The notes beneath the pieces were generated by a model. That model ran no database searches. It was given only the letters and a program-made list of their open reading frames with translations, and was not told the origin of the DNA. Made by a program: the position numbers and the translations under genes. From assembly GCA_036417435.1 (NCBI GenBank), contig JAZAQT010000338.1:62001-126000 (forward strand): 64,000 nt of DNA, in the 5' to 3' direction. Below are positions 1 through 10,411 of this stretch, one piece after another (the first letter of the stretch is position 1; each line of letters begins with the position of its first letter). The stretch comes from Inia geoffrensis. Its lineage: Eukaryota; Chordata; Mammalia; Artiodactyla; Iniidae.

Positions 1-280
1 GTGATTTTCTTATGGAGACCTATAAATGTATGGGTTTTAAGTTTCTTCACAGTCAGGTATATTCCTAGGTTTTGAATACGGAGTGTTGAGTCGATTTGGT
101 TGAGCGAGGAGTAGGTCTCGTCTAATATATATTTGGATTATGGAATGGTATCTGTCCTAATGTCCATCTCTGGTTTTATGCAGCCTCCCCACTCTCCTTT
201 GACCTTAAGCAAGCATAAATTTCTTTTGTAAATGTGAGACTCTGTTGTGTTTTCAAATGCAGTTCATGCGTAGTCGTGTT
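1..280 (-). mobile_element. Antisense LINE-1 3'UTR remnant (representative, unit 1)
   Basis: Read on the minus strand, this stretch follows the layout of a cetartiodactyl L1 3'UTR. There is a block like atgaactgcatttg...acatttacaaaagaaa, then a G-rich patch near gagagtggggagg, then aatatatatt and gacctact, ending towards tcacttgtgtacagcagc, which resembles the L1 terminal tcactttgctgtacac. The 3'UTR continues across the unit junction into 1670-1736 of the preceding unit. The same block is present at the same offset in every unit. The alignment was made by eye from memory of the L1 consensus, so the exact edges are approximate. Confidence 0.72.
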
Positions 281-805
281 TCCATTCCCGGTATTAGTGA
301 TATCTTATGATGTTTCTTTTTCTGTGTGACTTATTTCACTTAGAATCATCGTAACTAAATCCACTCATTATGCTGCTACTGGTCTGTGGCCATTGATTTC
401 ATTGTTGAGTGATATTCCATTGTAGCGATGTACCACAACTTCTATATCCAGTTTTCTCTTTCTGAGCTATTGAATTTGTACCATAGTCAAGGTTCCCGTA
501 CACAGAGCAGCCCCAAACTTTGGTGTGGCTGTGTCTTTTTCATTTAAATTTTCCGAATCTATAGCACCATAAGTGGAAGTGCCCTAGGCTCTCTAGCTTG
601 GTTTTTTCTTTGTTCCAGGAAACACCATCCACTTCTCCAGAGTGGCTGTTGGCAATTTACATCCCGCCCATCAGCATAACAAGGCTGCGGGTTCTCCATG
701 GCCTGTCCTGCCTCTCTGGATTTTACATTTTTTTCGGAGGGCCCTTTTGGTCGGTCGGAAGTGAGACTTCCTTGTAGTGCGGATTTCCATTGCAGGCTTG
801 CTTGG
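281..805 (-). pseudogene. Decayed LINE-1 ORF2 C-terminal region (representative, unit 1)
   Basis: The minus strand encodes, in different frames, peptides in the same order as the C-terminal end of mammalian L1 ORF2p. CQQPLWRSGWCFLEQ (about 611-655) corresponds to the conserved Cys/QPLW segment. WYIPTMEYHSTMKS (about 390-431, clearest in units 2 onwards) corresponds to the WYIYTMEYYSAIK-like segment. MILSEISHTEKE (314-349) corresponds to the last conserved block before the stop. Frame changes between the blocks and internal stops show it is dead. No reverse transcriptase or endonuclease domain is present, because only the last part of ORF2 was captured. The same remnant occurs in all 37 units. 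The longest open piece (559-813) opens at TTG, so it should not be called a gene. Confidence 0.82.
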
Positions 806-877
806 TTGGGCAAAAAGGGCGTATGCGTTTTTTCCTGAGTATATTCAGGAAAAAACGCATACGCCCTTTTTGGCCAA
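806..877. repeat. 72-bp palindrome, imperfect copy (unit 1)
   Basis: This is the inverted repeat found once in each unit, with two 36-bp arms and no spacer. In unit 1 the left arm has two changes (ttgggc for ttggcc at the outer end, gagta for gaata near the axis), so pairing is broken at two positions. It interrupts antisense L1 ORF2 sequence on both sides. Confidence 0.9.
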
Positions 878-1095
878 GTGCATCACTGTCGAATTGCTGC
901 CTCTTTTCCTACGATTTCAGAAAAATTTTTATCTACCACCTGATATCTGTTTTCTGCAATTCTGTGTCGTGTTCAAGTCCTCTTCACAGTCTTCCTTCAA
1001 TAAATTTTTGGATGGTACGGGTCATTTGGAACTCCGCAGGATTGTGAGTTACAGTGCCAAAAATCTCCTTTTCTCAACTCGCTTTCTTGTGAGCT
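878..1095 (-). pseudogene. LINE-1 ORF2 remnant, other side of the palindrome
   Basis: The minus strand around 925-985 reads EEDLNTTQNCRKQISGG, which lines up with the L1 ORF2 stretch AEDLNRHFSKEDIQMANRH. That stretch lies just upstream of the part matched at 281-805. L1 homology therefore resumes after the 72-bp palindrome, which places the palindrome inside ORF2-derived sequence. Similarity fades beyond about 1095. It is weaker than on the other side, and the right-hand edge is uncertain. Confidence 0.6.
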
Positions 1096-1670
1096 GACTG
1101 CAAACCCGAATAATTGCTTCAGGCCCTAGTCTCGTTCCGGCATGGCACGCTGAGCCTTTGGTGAATTCTTCTTCCTGTAGGGAAATCATCGTTCAGTGTG
1201 CCCGTCCAAACAAATCGAGTTAGCCGCTCATTGGTTCTCCTTATTCCTGCTCATCTTCCACAGAAATTGGAAACTGTGCCAAACAAGAGGTCAAAGGCAC
1301 TGACTCTCCAAGTGGGGAGAATGTTAATATCGCATCTGGAAAGGCGAACTCGAGTACCAAGGGGGGAAAATGGCGATGAATTTTAGAAATTTTGCCTGAT
1401 CACTTCGTGGACCATATTCTGGGTTTTCCATGCATATTTTAGCTGAAGGATAAATCCCTTAAACGTGGAGATTTGGGACCCGTGGATTGGGAATCATGCA
1501 CCATTACCTCAGAGGGTCTGCATTCCCTCACCAATAGTATCGGCCCCAAGTGTCCAGCCTTATCTCTCCCCAAGCTGTGGATGTAGAGGTGGTAAATCCA
1601 AGATTTCTCGCAAGACTTCAAGGACTTATTTAAGAATTTCTCTCTATTTCACAGGCCTTGTGCTTTGTTT
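1096..1670. other. Unit segment of unrecognised origin (representative)
   Basis: About 575 bp of the unit show no similarity I can name, on either strand. Landmarks are ttcttcctgtagggaaatc, cctgctcatcttccacag, a G-run of variable length near 1361-1366 before aaaatggcgatgaa, and gaccatattctgggttttcc. The longest frames (for example 1198-1386 plus and 1439-1621 minus) change or close between units and have no domain-like composition. It could be deeply decayed L1, flanking DNA captured when the unit formed, or another old repeat. Confidence 0.5.
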
Positions 1671-1736
1671 TTCAACTTTATTTTTATAAGGGGATTTAGA
1701 TTATTTACACTGCTGTGTGTATGCTGCTGTACACAA
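1670..1736 (-). mobile_element. LINE-1 3' terminus at the unit junction
   Basis: On the minus strand the L1 3'UTR ends here. AATAAA (plus-strand tttatt at 1677-1682) follows the block gtaaataatctaaatcc, which resembles the usual L1 ending gtaaatcaactatact...aataaa. Next comes an A-rich stretch (gttgaaaaacaaagc) that could be the eroded poly(A) tail. The natural start of the satellite unit probably lies near here, not at the arbitrary landmark used for numbering. Confidence 0.6.
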
Positions 1737-3471
1737 GTGATTTTCTTATGGAGACCTATAAATGTATGGGTTTTAAGTTTCTTCACAGTCAGGTATATTC
1801 CTAGGTTTTGAATACGGGGTGTTGAGTCGATTTGGTTGAGCGAGGAGTAGGTCTTGTCTAATATATATTTGGCTTATGGAATGGTATCTGTCCTAATGTC
1901 CATCTCTTGTTTTATGCAGCCTCCCCACTCTCCTTTGACCTTAAGCAAGCATAAATTTCTTTTGTAAATGTGAGACTCTGTTGTGTTTTGAAATGCAGTT
2001 CATGCGTAGTCGTGTTTCCATTCCCGGTATTAGTGATACCTTATGATGTTTCTTTTTCTGTGTGACTTATTTCACTTAGAATCATCGTAACTAAATCCAC
2101 TCATTAGGCTGCTACTGGTCTGTGGCCATTGATTTCATTGTTGAGTGATATTCTATTGTAGGGATGTACCACAACTTCTATATCCATTTTTCTCTTTCTG
2201 GGCTATTGAAGTTGAACCATAGTCAAGGTTCCCGTACACAGAGCAGCCCCAAACTTTGGTGTGGCTCTGTCTTTTTCATTTAAATTTTCCGAATCTATAG
2301 CACCATAAGTGGAAGTGCCCTAGGCTCTCTAGCTTGGTTTTTTCTTTGTTCCAGGAAACACCATCCACTTCTCCAGAGTGGCTGTTGGCAATTTACATCC
2401 CGCCCATCAGCATAACAAGGCTGCTGGTTCTCCATGGCCATTCCTGCCTCTCTGGATTTTACATTTTATTCGGAGGGCCCTTTTGATCGGTGGGAATTGA
2501 GACTTCCTTGTAGTGCGGATTTCCATTGCAGGCTTGCTTGGTTGGCCAAAAAGGGCGTATGCGTTTTTTCCTGAATATATTCAGGAAAAAACGCATACGC
2601 CCTTTTTGGCCAAGTGCATCACTGTCGAACTGCTGCCTCTTTTCCTACGATTTCAGAGCAATTTTTATCTACCACCTGATATCTGTTTTCTGCAATTCTG
2701 TTTCGTGTTCAAGTCCTCTTCACAGTCTTCCTTCAATAAATTTTTGGATGATAGGGGTCATTTGGAACTCCACAGGATTGTGAGTTACAGTGCCAAAAAT
2801 CTCCTTTTCTCAACTCGCTTTCTTGTGAGCTGACTGCAAACCCGAATAATTGCTTCAGGCCCTAATCTCGTTCCGGCATGGCACGCTGAGCCTTTGGTGA
2901 ATTCTTCTTCCTGTAGGGAAATCATCGTTCAGTGTGCCCGTCCAAACATATCGAGTTAGCCGCTCATTGGTTCTCCTTATTCCTGCTCATCTTCCACAGA
3001 AATTGCAAACTGTGCCAAACAAGAGGTCAAAGGCACTGACACTCCAAGTGGGGAGAATGTTAATATCGCATCTGGAAAGGCGAACTCGTGTACCGGGGTG
3101 GAAAATGGCGATGAATTTTGGAAATTTTGCCTGATCACTTCGTGGACCATATTCTGGGTTTTCCATGCATATTTTAGCTGAAGGATAAATCCCTTAAACG
3201 TGGAGATTTGGGACCCGTGGATTGGGAATCATGCACCATTACCTCAAAGGGTCTCCATTCCCTCACCAATAGTATCAGCCCCAAGTGTCCAGCCTTATCT
3301 CTCCCCCAGCTGTGGATGTAGAGGTGGTAAATCCAAGATTTCTCGCAAGACTTCAAGGACTTATTTAAGAATTTCTCTCTATTTCACAGGCCTTGTGCTT
3401 TCTTTTTCAACTTTATTTTTATAAGGGGATTTAGATTATTTACACTGCTGTGTGTATGCTGCTGTACACAA
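1737..3471 (+). repeat. Satellite unit 2
   Basis: 1,735 bp, second-type sequence (gatcggtggg). Carries gataccttatg, gaagttgaacc and gggaattgag. The palindrome at 2542-2613 is perfect. Confidence 0.92.
2542..2613. repeat. 72-bp perfect spacerless palindrome (representative)
   Basis: Arms of 36 bp read identically on both strands: ttggccaaaaagggcgtatg, then cgttttttcctgaata, then the exact reverse complement with no loop. Outside the arms the flanks (cttgg on the left, gtgcatc on the right) do not pair. The outer part ggttggccaaaaag...cgt...gtttttcc resembles the terminal repeats I remember for mammalian mariner elements, so a MADE1-like miniature mariner is the best guess. No flanking TA duplication is visible. 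As single-stranded DNA or RNA it could fold into a 36-bp hairpin. Confidence 0.9.
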
Positions 3472-5206
3472 GTGATTTTCTTATGGAGACCTATAAATGT
3501 ATGGGTTTTAAGTTTCTTCACAGTCAGGTTTATTCCTAGGTTTTGAATACGGGGTGTTGAGTCGATTTGGTTGAGCGAGGAGTAGGTCTTGTCTAATATA
3601 TATTTGGCTTATGGAATGGTATCTGTCCTAATGTCCATCTCTTGTTTTATGCAGCCTCCCCACTGTCCTTTGACATTAAGCAAGCATAAATTTCTTTTGT
3701 AAATGTGAGACTCTGTTGTGTTTTGAAATGCAGTTCATGCGTAGTCGTGTTTCTATTCCCGGTATTAGTGATATCTTATGATGTTTCTTTTTCTGTGTGA
3801 CTTATTTCACTTAGAATCATCGTAACTAAATCCACTAATTATGCTGCTACTGGTCTGTGGCCATTGATTTCATTGTTGAGTGATATTCCATTGTAGGGAT
3901 GTACCACAACTTCTATATCCAGTTTTCTCTTTCTGAGCTATTGAAGTTGTACCATAGTCAAGGTTCCCGTACACAGAGCAGCCCCAAACTTTGGTGTGGC
4001 TCTGTCTTTTTCATTTAAATTTTCCGAATCTATAGCACCATAAGTGGAAGTGCCCTAGGCTCTCTAGCTTGGTTTTTTCTTTGTTCCAGGAAACACCATC
4101 CACTTCTCCAGAGTGGCTGTTGGCAATTTACATCCCGCCCATCAGCATAACAAGGCTGCGGGTTCTCCATGGCCTGTCCTGCCTCTCTGGATTTTGCATT
4201 TTTTTCGGAGGGCCCTTTAGGTCGGTCGGAAGTGAGACTTCCTTGTAGTGCGGATTTCCATTGCAGGCTTGCTTGGTTGGCCAAAAAGGGCTTATGCTTT
4301 TTTTCCTGAATATATTCAGGAAAAAACGCATACGCCCTTTTTGGCCAAGTGCATCACTGTCGAACTGCTGCCTCTTTTCCTACGATTTCAGAACAATTTT
4401 TATCTACCACCTGATATCTGTTTTCTGCAATTCTGTGTCGTGTTCAAGTCCTCTTCACAGTCTTCCTTCAATAAATTTTTAGATGATACGGGTCATTTGG
4501 AACTCCGCAGGATTGTGAGGTTCAGTGCCAAAAATCTCCTTTTCTCAACTCGCTTTCTTGTGAGCTGACTGCAAACCCGAATAATTGCTTCAGGCCCTAA
4601 TATCGTTCCGGCATGGCACGCTGAGCCTTTGGTGAATTCTTCTTCCTGTAGGGAAATCATCGTTCAGTGTGCCCGTCCAAACAAATCGAGTTAGCCGCTC
4701 ATTGGTTCTCCTTATTCCTGCTCATCTTCCACAGAAATTGCAAACTGTGCCAAACAAGAGGTCAAAGGCACTGACTCTCCAAGTGGGGAGAATGTTAATA
4801 TCGCATCTGGAAAGGCGAACTCGAGTACCGGGGGGGAAAATGGCGATGAATTTTAGAAATTTTGCCTGATCACTTCGTGGACCATATTCTGGGTTTTCCA
4901 TGCATATTTTAGCTGAAGGATAAATCCTTTAAACGTGGAGATTTGGGACCCGTGGAATGGGAATCATGCACCATTACCTCAGAGGGTCTGCATTCCCTCA
5001 CCAATAGTATCAGCCCCAAGTGTCCAGCCTTATCTGTCCCCCAGCTGTGGATGTAGAGGTGGTAAATCCAAGATTTCTCGCAAGACTTCAAGGACTTATT
5101 TAAGAATTTCTCTCTATTTCACAGGTCTTGTGCTTTCTTTTTCAAATTTATTTTTATAAGGGGATTTTGATTATTTACACTGCTGTGTGTATGCTGCTGT
5201 ACACAA
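3472..5206 (+). repeat. Satellite unit 3
   Basis: 1,735 bp. Carries tgacattaagc, tttctattcccgg, ccactaattatg and ttaggtcggtcgg. Palindrome 4277-4348 has two left-arm mismatches (gggcttatgctt). The variant aatatcgttccgg is shared with unit 17. Confidence 0.92.
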
Positions 5207-6941
5207 GTGATTTTCTTATGGAGACCTATAAATGTATGGGTTTTAAGTTTCTTCACAGTCAGGTTTATTCCTAGGTTTTGAATACGGGGTGTTGAGTCGA
5301 TTTGGTTGAGCGAGGAGTAGGTCTTGTCTAATATATATTTGGCTTATGGAATGGTATCTGTCCTAATGTCCATCTCTTGTTTTATGCAGCCTCCCCACTC
5401 TCCTTTGACCTTAAGCAAGCATAAATTTCTTTTGTAAATGTGAGACTCTGTTGTGTTTTGAAATGCAGTTCATGCGTAGTCGTGTTTCCATTCCCCGTAT
5501 TAGTGATATCTTATGATGTTTCTTTTTCTGTGTGACTTATTTCACTTAGAATCATCGTAACTAAATCCACTCATTAGGCTGCTACTGGTCTGTGGCCATT
5601 GATTCCATTGTTGAGTGATATTCTATTGTAGGGATGTACCACAACTTCTATATCCATTTTTCTCTTTCTGGGCTATTGAAGTTGAACCATAGTCAAGGTT
5701 CCCGTACACAGAGCAGCCCCAAATTTTGGTGTGGCTGTGTCTTTTTCATTTAAATTTTCCGAATCTATAGCACCATAAGTGGAAGTGCCCTAGGCTCTCT
5801 AGCTTGTTTTTTTCTTTGTTCCAGGAAACACCATCCACTTCTCCAGAGTGGCTGTTGGCAATTTACATCCCGCCCATCAGCATAACAAGGCTGCCGGTTC
5901 TCCATGGCCTTTCCTACCTCTCTGGATTTTACATTTTATTCGGAGGGCCCTTTTGATCGGTGGGAAGTGAGACTTCCTTGTAGTGCCGATTTCCATTGCA
6001 GGCTTGCTTGGTTGGCCAAAAAGGGCGTATGCGTTTTTTCCTGAATATATTCAGGAAAAAACTCATACGCCCTTTTTGGCCAAGTGCATCACTGTCGAAC
6101 TGCTGCCTCTTTTCCTCCGATTTCAGAGCAATTCTTATCTACCACCTGATATCTGTTTTCTGCAATTCTGTGTCGTGTTCAAGTCCTCTTCACAGTCTTC
6201 CTTCAATAAATTTTTGGATGATAGGGGTCATTTGGAACTCCGCAGGATTGTGAGTTACAGTGCCAAAAATCTCCTTTTCTCAACTCGCTTTCTTGTGAGC
6301 TGACCCCAAACCCGAATAATTGCTTCAGGCCCTAATCTCGTGCCGGCATTTCACGCTGAGCCTTTGGTGAATTCTTCTTCCTATAGGGAAATCATCGTTC
6401 AGTGTGCCCGTCCAAACACATCGAGTTAGCCGCTCATTGGTTCTCCTTATTCCTGCTCATCTTCCACAGAAATTGCAAACTGTGCCAAACAAGAGGTCAA
6501 AGGCACTGACTCTCCAAGTGGGGAGAATATTAATATCGCATCTGGAAAGGCGAACTCGAGTACCGGGAGGGAAAATGGCGATGAATTTTAGAAATTTTGC
6601 CTGATCACTTCGTGGACCATATTCTGGGTTTTCCATGCATATTTTAGCTGAAGGATAAATCCCTTAAACGTGGAGATTTGGGACCCGTGGATTGGGAATC
6701 ATGCACCATTACCTCAAAGGGTCTGCATTCCCTCACCAATAGTATCAGCCCCAAGTGTCCAGCCTTATCTCTCCCCCAGCTGTGGATGTAGAGGTGGTAA
6801 ATCCAAGATTTCTCGCAAGACCTCAAGGACTTATTTAAGAATTTTTCTCTATTTCACAGTCCTTGTGCTTTCTTTTTCAAATTTATTTTTATAAGGGGAT
6901 TTAGATTATTTACACTGCTGTGTGTATGCTGCTGTACACAA
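5207..6941 (+). repeat. Satellite unit 4
   Basis: 1,735 bp, second type. Private changes include tgattccattg, gccggcatttcacg and tcctatagggaaatc. Palindrome 6012-6083 has one right-arm mismatch (aaaaaactcatacg). The right half (gagaatattaatatcgc, ccgggaggg) matches unit 17. Confidence 0.92.
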
Positions 6942-8676
6942 GTGATTTTCTTATGGAGACCTATAAATGTATGGGTTTTAAGTTTCTTCACAGTCAGGTA
7001 TATTCCTAGGTTTTGAATACGGGGTGTTGAGTCGATTTGGTTGAGCGAGTAGTAGGTCTCGTCTAATATATATTTGGCTTATGGAATGGTATCTGTCCTA
7101 ATGTCCATCTCTGGTTTTATGCAGCCTCCCCACTCTCCTTTGACCTTAAGCAAGCATAAATTTCTTTTGTAAATGTGAGACTCTGTTGTGTTTTCAAATG
7201 CAGTTCATGCGTAGTCGTGTTTCCATTCCCGGTATTAGTGATATCTTATGATGTTTCTTTTTCTGTGTGACTTATTTCACTTAGAATCATCGTAACTAAA
7301 TCCACTCATTATGCTGCTACTGGTCTGTGGCCATTGATTTCATTGTTGAGTGTTATTCCATTGTAGGGATGTACCACAACTTCTATATCCAGTTTTCTCT
7401 TTCTGAGCTATTGAAGTTGTACCATAGTCAAGGTTCCCGTACACAGAGCAGCCCCAAACTTTGGTGTGGCTCTGTCTTTTTCATTTAAATTTTCCGAATC
7501 TATAGCACCATAAGTGGAAGTGCCCTAGGCTCTCTAGCTTGTTTTTTTCTTTGTTCCAGGAAACACCATCCACTTCTCCAGAGTGGCTGTTGGCAATTTA
7601 CATCCCGCCCATCAGCATAACAAGGCTGCCGGTTCTCCATGGCCTGTCCTGCCTCTCTGGATTTTACATTTTTTTCGGAGGGCCCTTTTGGTCGGTCGTA
7701 AGTGAGACTTCCTTGTAGTGCGTATTTCCATTGCAGGCTTGCTTGGTTGGCCAAAAAGGGCGTATGCGTTTTCTCCTGAATATATTCAGGAGAAAACGCA
7801 TACGCCCTTTTTGGCCAAGTGCATCACTGTCGAACTGCTGCCTCTTTTCCTACGATTTCAGAGCAATTTTTATCTACCACCTGATATCTGTTTTCTGCAA
7901 TTCTGTGTCGTGTTCAAGTCCTCTTCACAGTCTTCCTTCAATAAATTTTTGGATGATAGGGGTCATTTGGAACTCCGCAGGATTGTGAGTTACAGTGCCA
8001 AAAATCTCCTTTTCTCAACTCGCTTTCTTGTGAGCTGACCGCAAACCCGAATAATTGCTTCAGGCCCTAATCTCGTTCCGGTATGGCACGCTGAGCCTTT
8101 GGTGAATTCTTCTTCCTGTAGGGAAATCATCGTTCAGTGTGCCCGTCCAAACAAATCGAGTTAGCCGCTCATTGGTTCTCCTTATTCCTGCTCATCTTCC
8201 ACAGAAATTGCAAACTGTGCCAAACAAGAGGTCAAAGGCACTGACTCTCCAAGTGGGGAGAATGTTAATATCGCATCTGGAAAGGCGAACTCGAGTACCG
8301 GGGTGGAAAATGGCGATGAATTTTAGAAATTTTGCCTGATCACTTCGTGGACCATATTCTGGGTTTTCCATGCATATTTTAGCTGAAGGATAAATCCCTT
8401 AAACGTGGAGATTTGGGACCCGTGGATTGGGAATCATGCACCATTACCTCAAAGGGTCTGAATTCCCTCACCAATAGCATCAGCCCCAAGTGTCCAGCCT
8501 TATCTCTCCCCCAGCTGTGGATGTAGAGGTGGTAAATCAAAGATTTCTCGCAAGACCTCAAGGACTTATTTAAGAATTTCTCTCTATTTCACAGTCCTTG
8601 TGCTTTCTTTTTCAAATTTATTTTTATAAGACGATTTAGATTATTTACACTGCTGTGTGTATGCTGCTGTACACAA
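6942..8676 (+). repeat. Satellite unit 5
   Basis: 1,735 bp, first type, with gagtgttattcc, gtcgtaagtg and gagcgagtag. Palindrome 7747-7818 is the C:G-substituted version and is fully paired. Closest partner is unit 18 at an offset of 22,560 bp. Confidence 0.92.
7747..7818. repeat. Palindrome with paired compensating change
   Basis: The left arm reads gcgttttctcctgaata where most units have gcgttttttcctgaata, and the right arm carries the matching change (caggagaaaacgc for caggaaaaaacgc). Perfect symmetry is kept. The same double change occurs at 19891-19962, 23364-23435 and 30307-30378. Confidence 0.9.
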
Positions 8677-10411
8677 GTGATTTTCTTATGGAGACCTATA
8701 AATGTATGGGTTTCAAGTTTCTTCACAGTCAGGTATATTCCTAGGTTTTGAATACGGGGTGTTGAGTCGATTTGGTTGAGCGAGGAGTAGGTCTCGTCTA
8801 ATATATATTTGGCTTATGGAATGGTATCTGTCCTAATGTCCATCTCTGGTTTTATGCAGCCTCCCCACTCTCCTTTGACCTTAAGCAAGCATAAATTTAT
8901 TTTGTAAATGTGAGACTCTGTTGTGTTTTCAAATGCAGTACATGCGTAGTCGTGTTTCCATTCCCGGTATTAGTGATATCTTATGATGTTTCTTTTTCTG
9001 TGTGACGTATTTCACTTAGAATCATCGTAACTAAATCCACTCATTATGCTGCTACTGGTCTGTGGCCATTGATTTCATTGTTGAGTGATATTCCATTGTA
9101 GGGATGTACCACAAATTCTATATCCAGTTTTCTCTTTCTGAGCTATTGAAGTTGTACCATAGTCAAGGTTCCCGGACACAGAGCAGCCCCAAACTTTGGT
9201 GTGGCTCTGTCTTTTTCATTTAAATCTTCCGAATCTATAGCACCATAAGTGGAAGTGCCCTAGGCTCTCTAGCTTGGTTTTTTCTTTGTTCCAGGAAACA
9301 CCATCCACTTCTCCAGAGTGGCTGTTGGCAATTTACATCCCGCCCATCAGCATAACAAGGCTGCCGGTTCTCCATGGCCTGTCCTGCCTCTCTGGATTTT
9401 ACATTTTTTTCGGAGGGCCCTTTTGGTCGGTCGGAAGTGAGACTTCCTTGTAGTGCGGATTTCCATTGCAGGCTTGCTTGGTTGGCCAAAAAGGGCGTAT
9501 GCGTTTTTTCCTGAATATATTCAGGAGAAAACGCATACGCCCTTTTTGGCCAAGTGCATCACTGTCGAACTGCTGCCTCTTTTCCTACGATTTCAGAGCA
9601 ATTTTTATCTACCACCTGATATCTGTTTTCTGCAATTCTGTGTCGTGTTCAAGTCCTCTTCACAGTCTTCCTTCAATAAATTTTTGGATGATAGGGGTCA
9701 TTTGGAACTCCGCAGGATTGTGAGTTACAGTGCCAAAAATCTCCTTTTCTCAACTCGCTTTCTTGTGAGCTGACCGCAAACCCGAATAATTGCTTCAGGC
9801 CCTAATCTCGTTCCGGCATGGCACGCTGAGCCTTTGGTGAATTCTTCTTCCTGTAGGGAAATCATCGTTCAGTGTGTCCGTCCAAACACATCGAGTTAGC
9901 CGCTCATTGGTTCTCCTTATTCCTGCTCATCTTCCACAGAAATTGCAAACTGTGCCAAACAAGAGGTCAAAGGCACTGACTCTCCAAGAGGGGAGAATGT
10001 TAATATCGCATCTGGAAAGGCGAACTCGAGTACCGGGGTGGAAAATGGCGATGAATTTTAGAAATTTTGCCTGATCACTTCGTGGACCATATTCTGGGTT
10101 TTCCATGCATATTTTAGCTGAAGGATAAATCCCTTAAACGTGGAGATTTGGGACCCGTGGATTGGGAATCATGCACCATTACCTCAAAGGGTCTGCATTC
10201 CCTCACCAATAGTATCAGCCCCAAGTGTCCAGCCTTATCTCTCCCCCAGCTGTGGATGTAGAGGTGGTAAATCCAAGATTTCTCGCAAGACCTCAAGGAC
10301 TTATTTAAGAATTTCTCTCTATTTCACAGTCCTTGTGCTTTCTTTTTCAAATTTATTTTTATAAGGGGATTTAGATTATTTACACTGCTGTGTGTATGCT
10401 GCTGTACACAC
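8677..10411 (+). repeat. Satellite unit 6
   Basis: 1,735 bp, first type. Marked by gggtttcaag, gtgacgtatttc, ttcccggacac and aaatttattttg. Palindrome 9482-9553 has only the right-arm change (caggagaaaa), leaving one T/G mismatch. The right half begins the period-1,735 near-identical tract. Confidence 0.92.

Larger units (their letters stand above)
1..1736 (+). repeat. Satellite unit 1
   Basis: 1,736 bp, first-type sequence (ggtcggtcgg). Private changes include tgtagcgatg, gaatttgtacc and the damaged left palindrome arm at 806-877. The window edge falls exactly at the landmark, so the left end is a cut and not a true array end. Confidence 0.92.

Noticed and set aside
21..36. TATA-like tataaatg near the unit start as a promoter
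   Set aside because: It lies in the L1 3'UTR remnant, with no initiator, CpG-rich or downstream gene context. AT-rich matches like this are expected by chance.
559..813. Minus-strand frame of 84 codons repeated in most units, as a gene
   Set aside because: It begins at TTG, is the frame-shifted L1 ORF2 remnant, and is broken or altered in several units. It is a fossil and not a conserved gene.
806..877. Palindrome as a rho-independent terminator or a microRNA precursor
   Set aside because: There is no bacterial context. A perfect spacerless 36-bp stem differs from typical microRNA hairpins, and no expression evidence can be read from sequence. A MITE origin is simpler.
1..1736. CENP-B box within the unit
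   Set aside because: I checked the TTCG and CGAA sites in the typical unit against NTTCGNNNNANNCGGGN on both strands. None keeps the essential bases, so a centromeric role through CENP-B is not supported.
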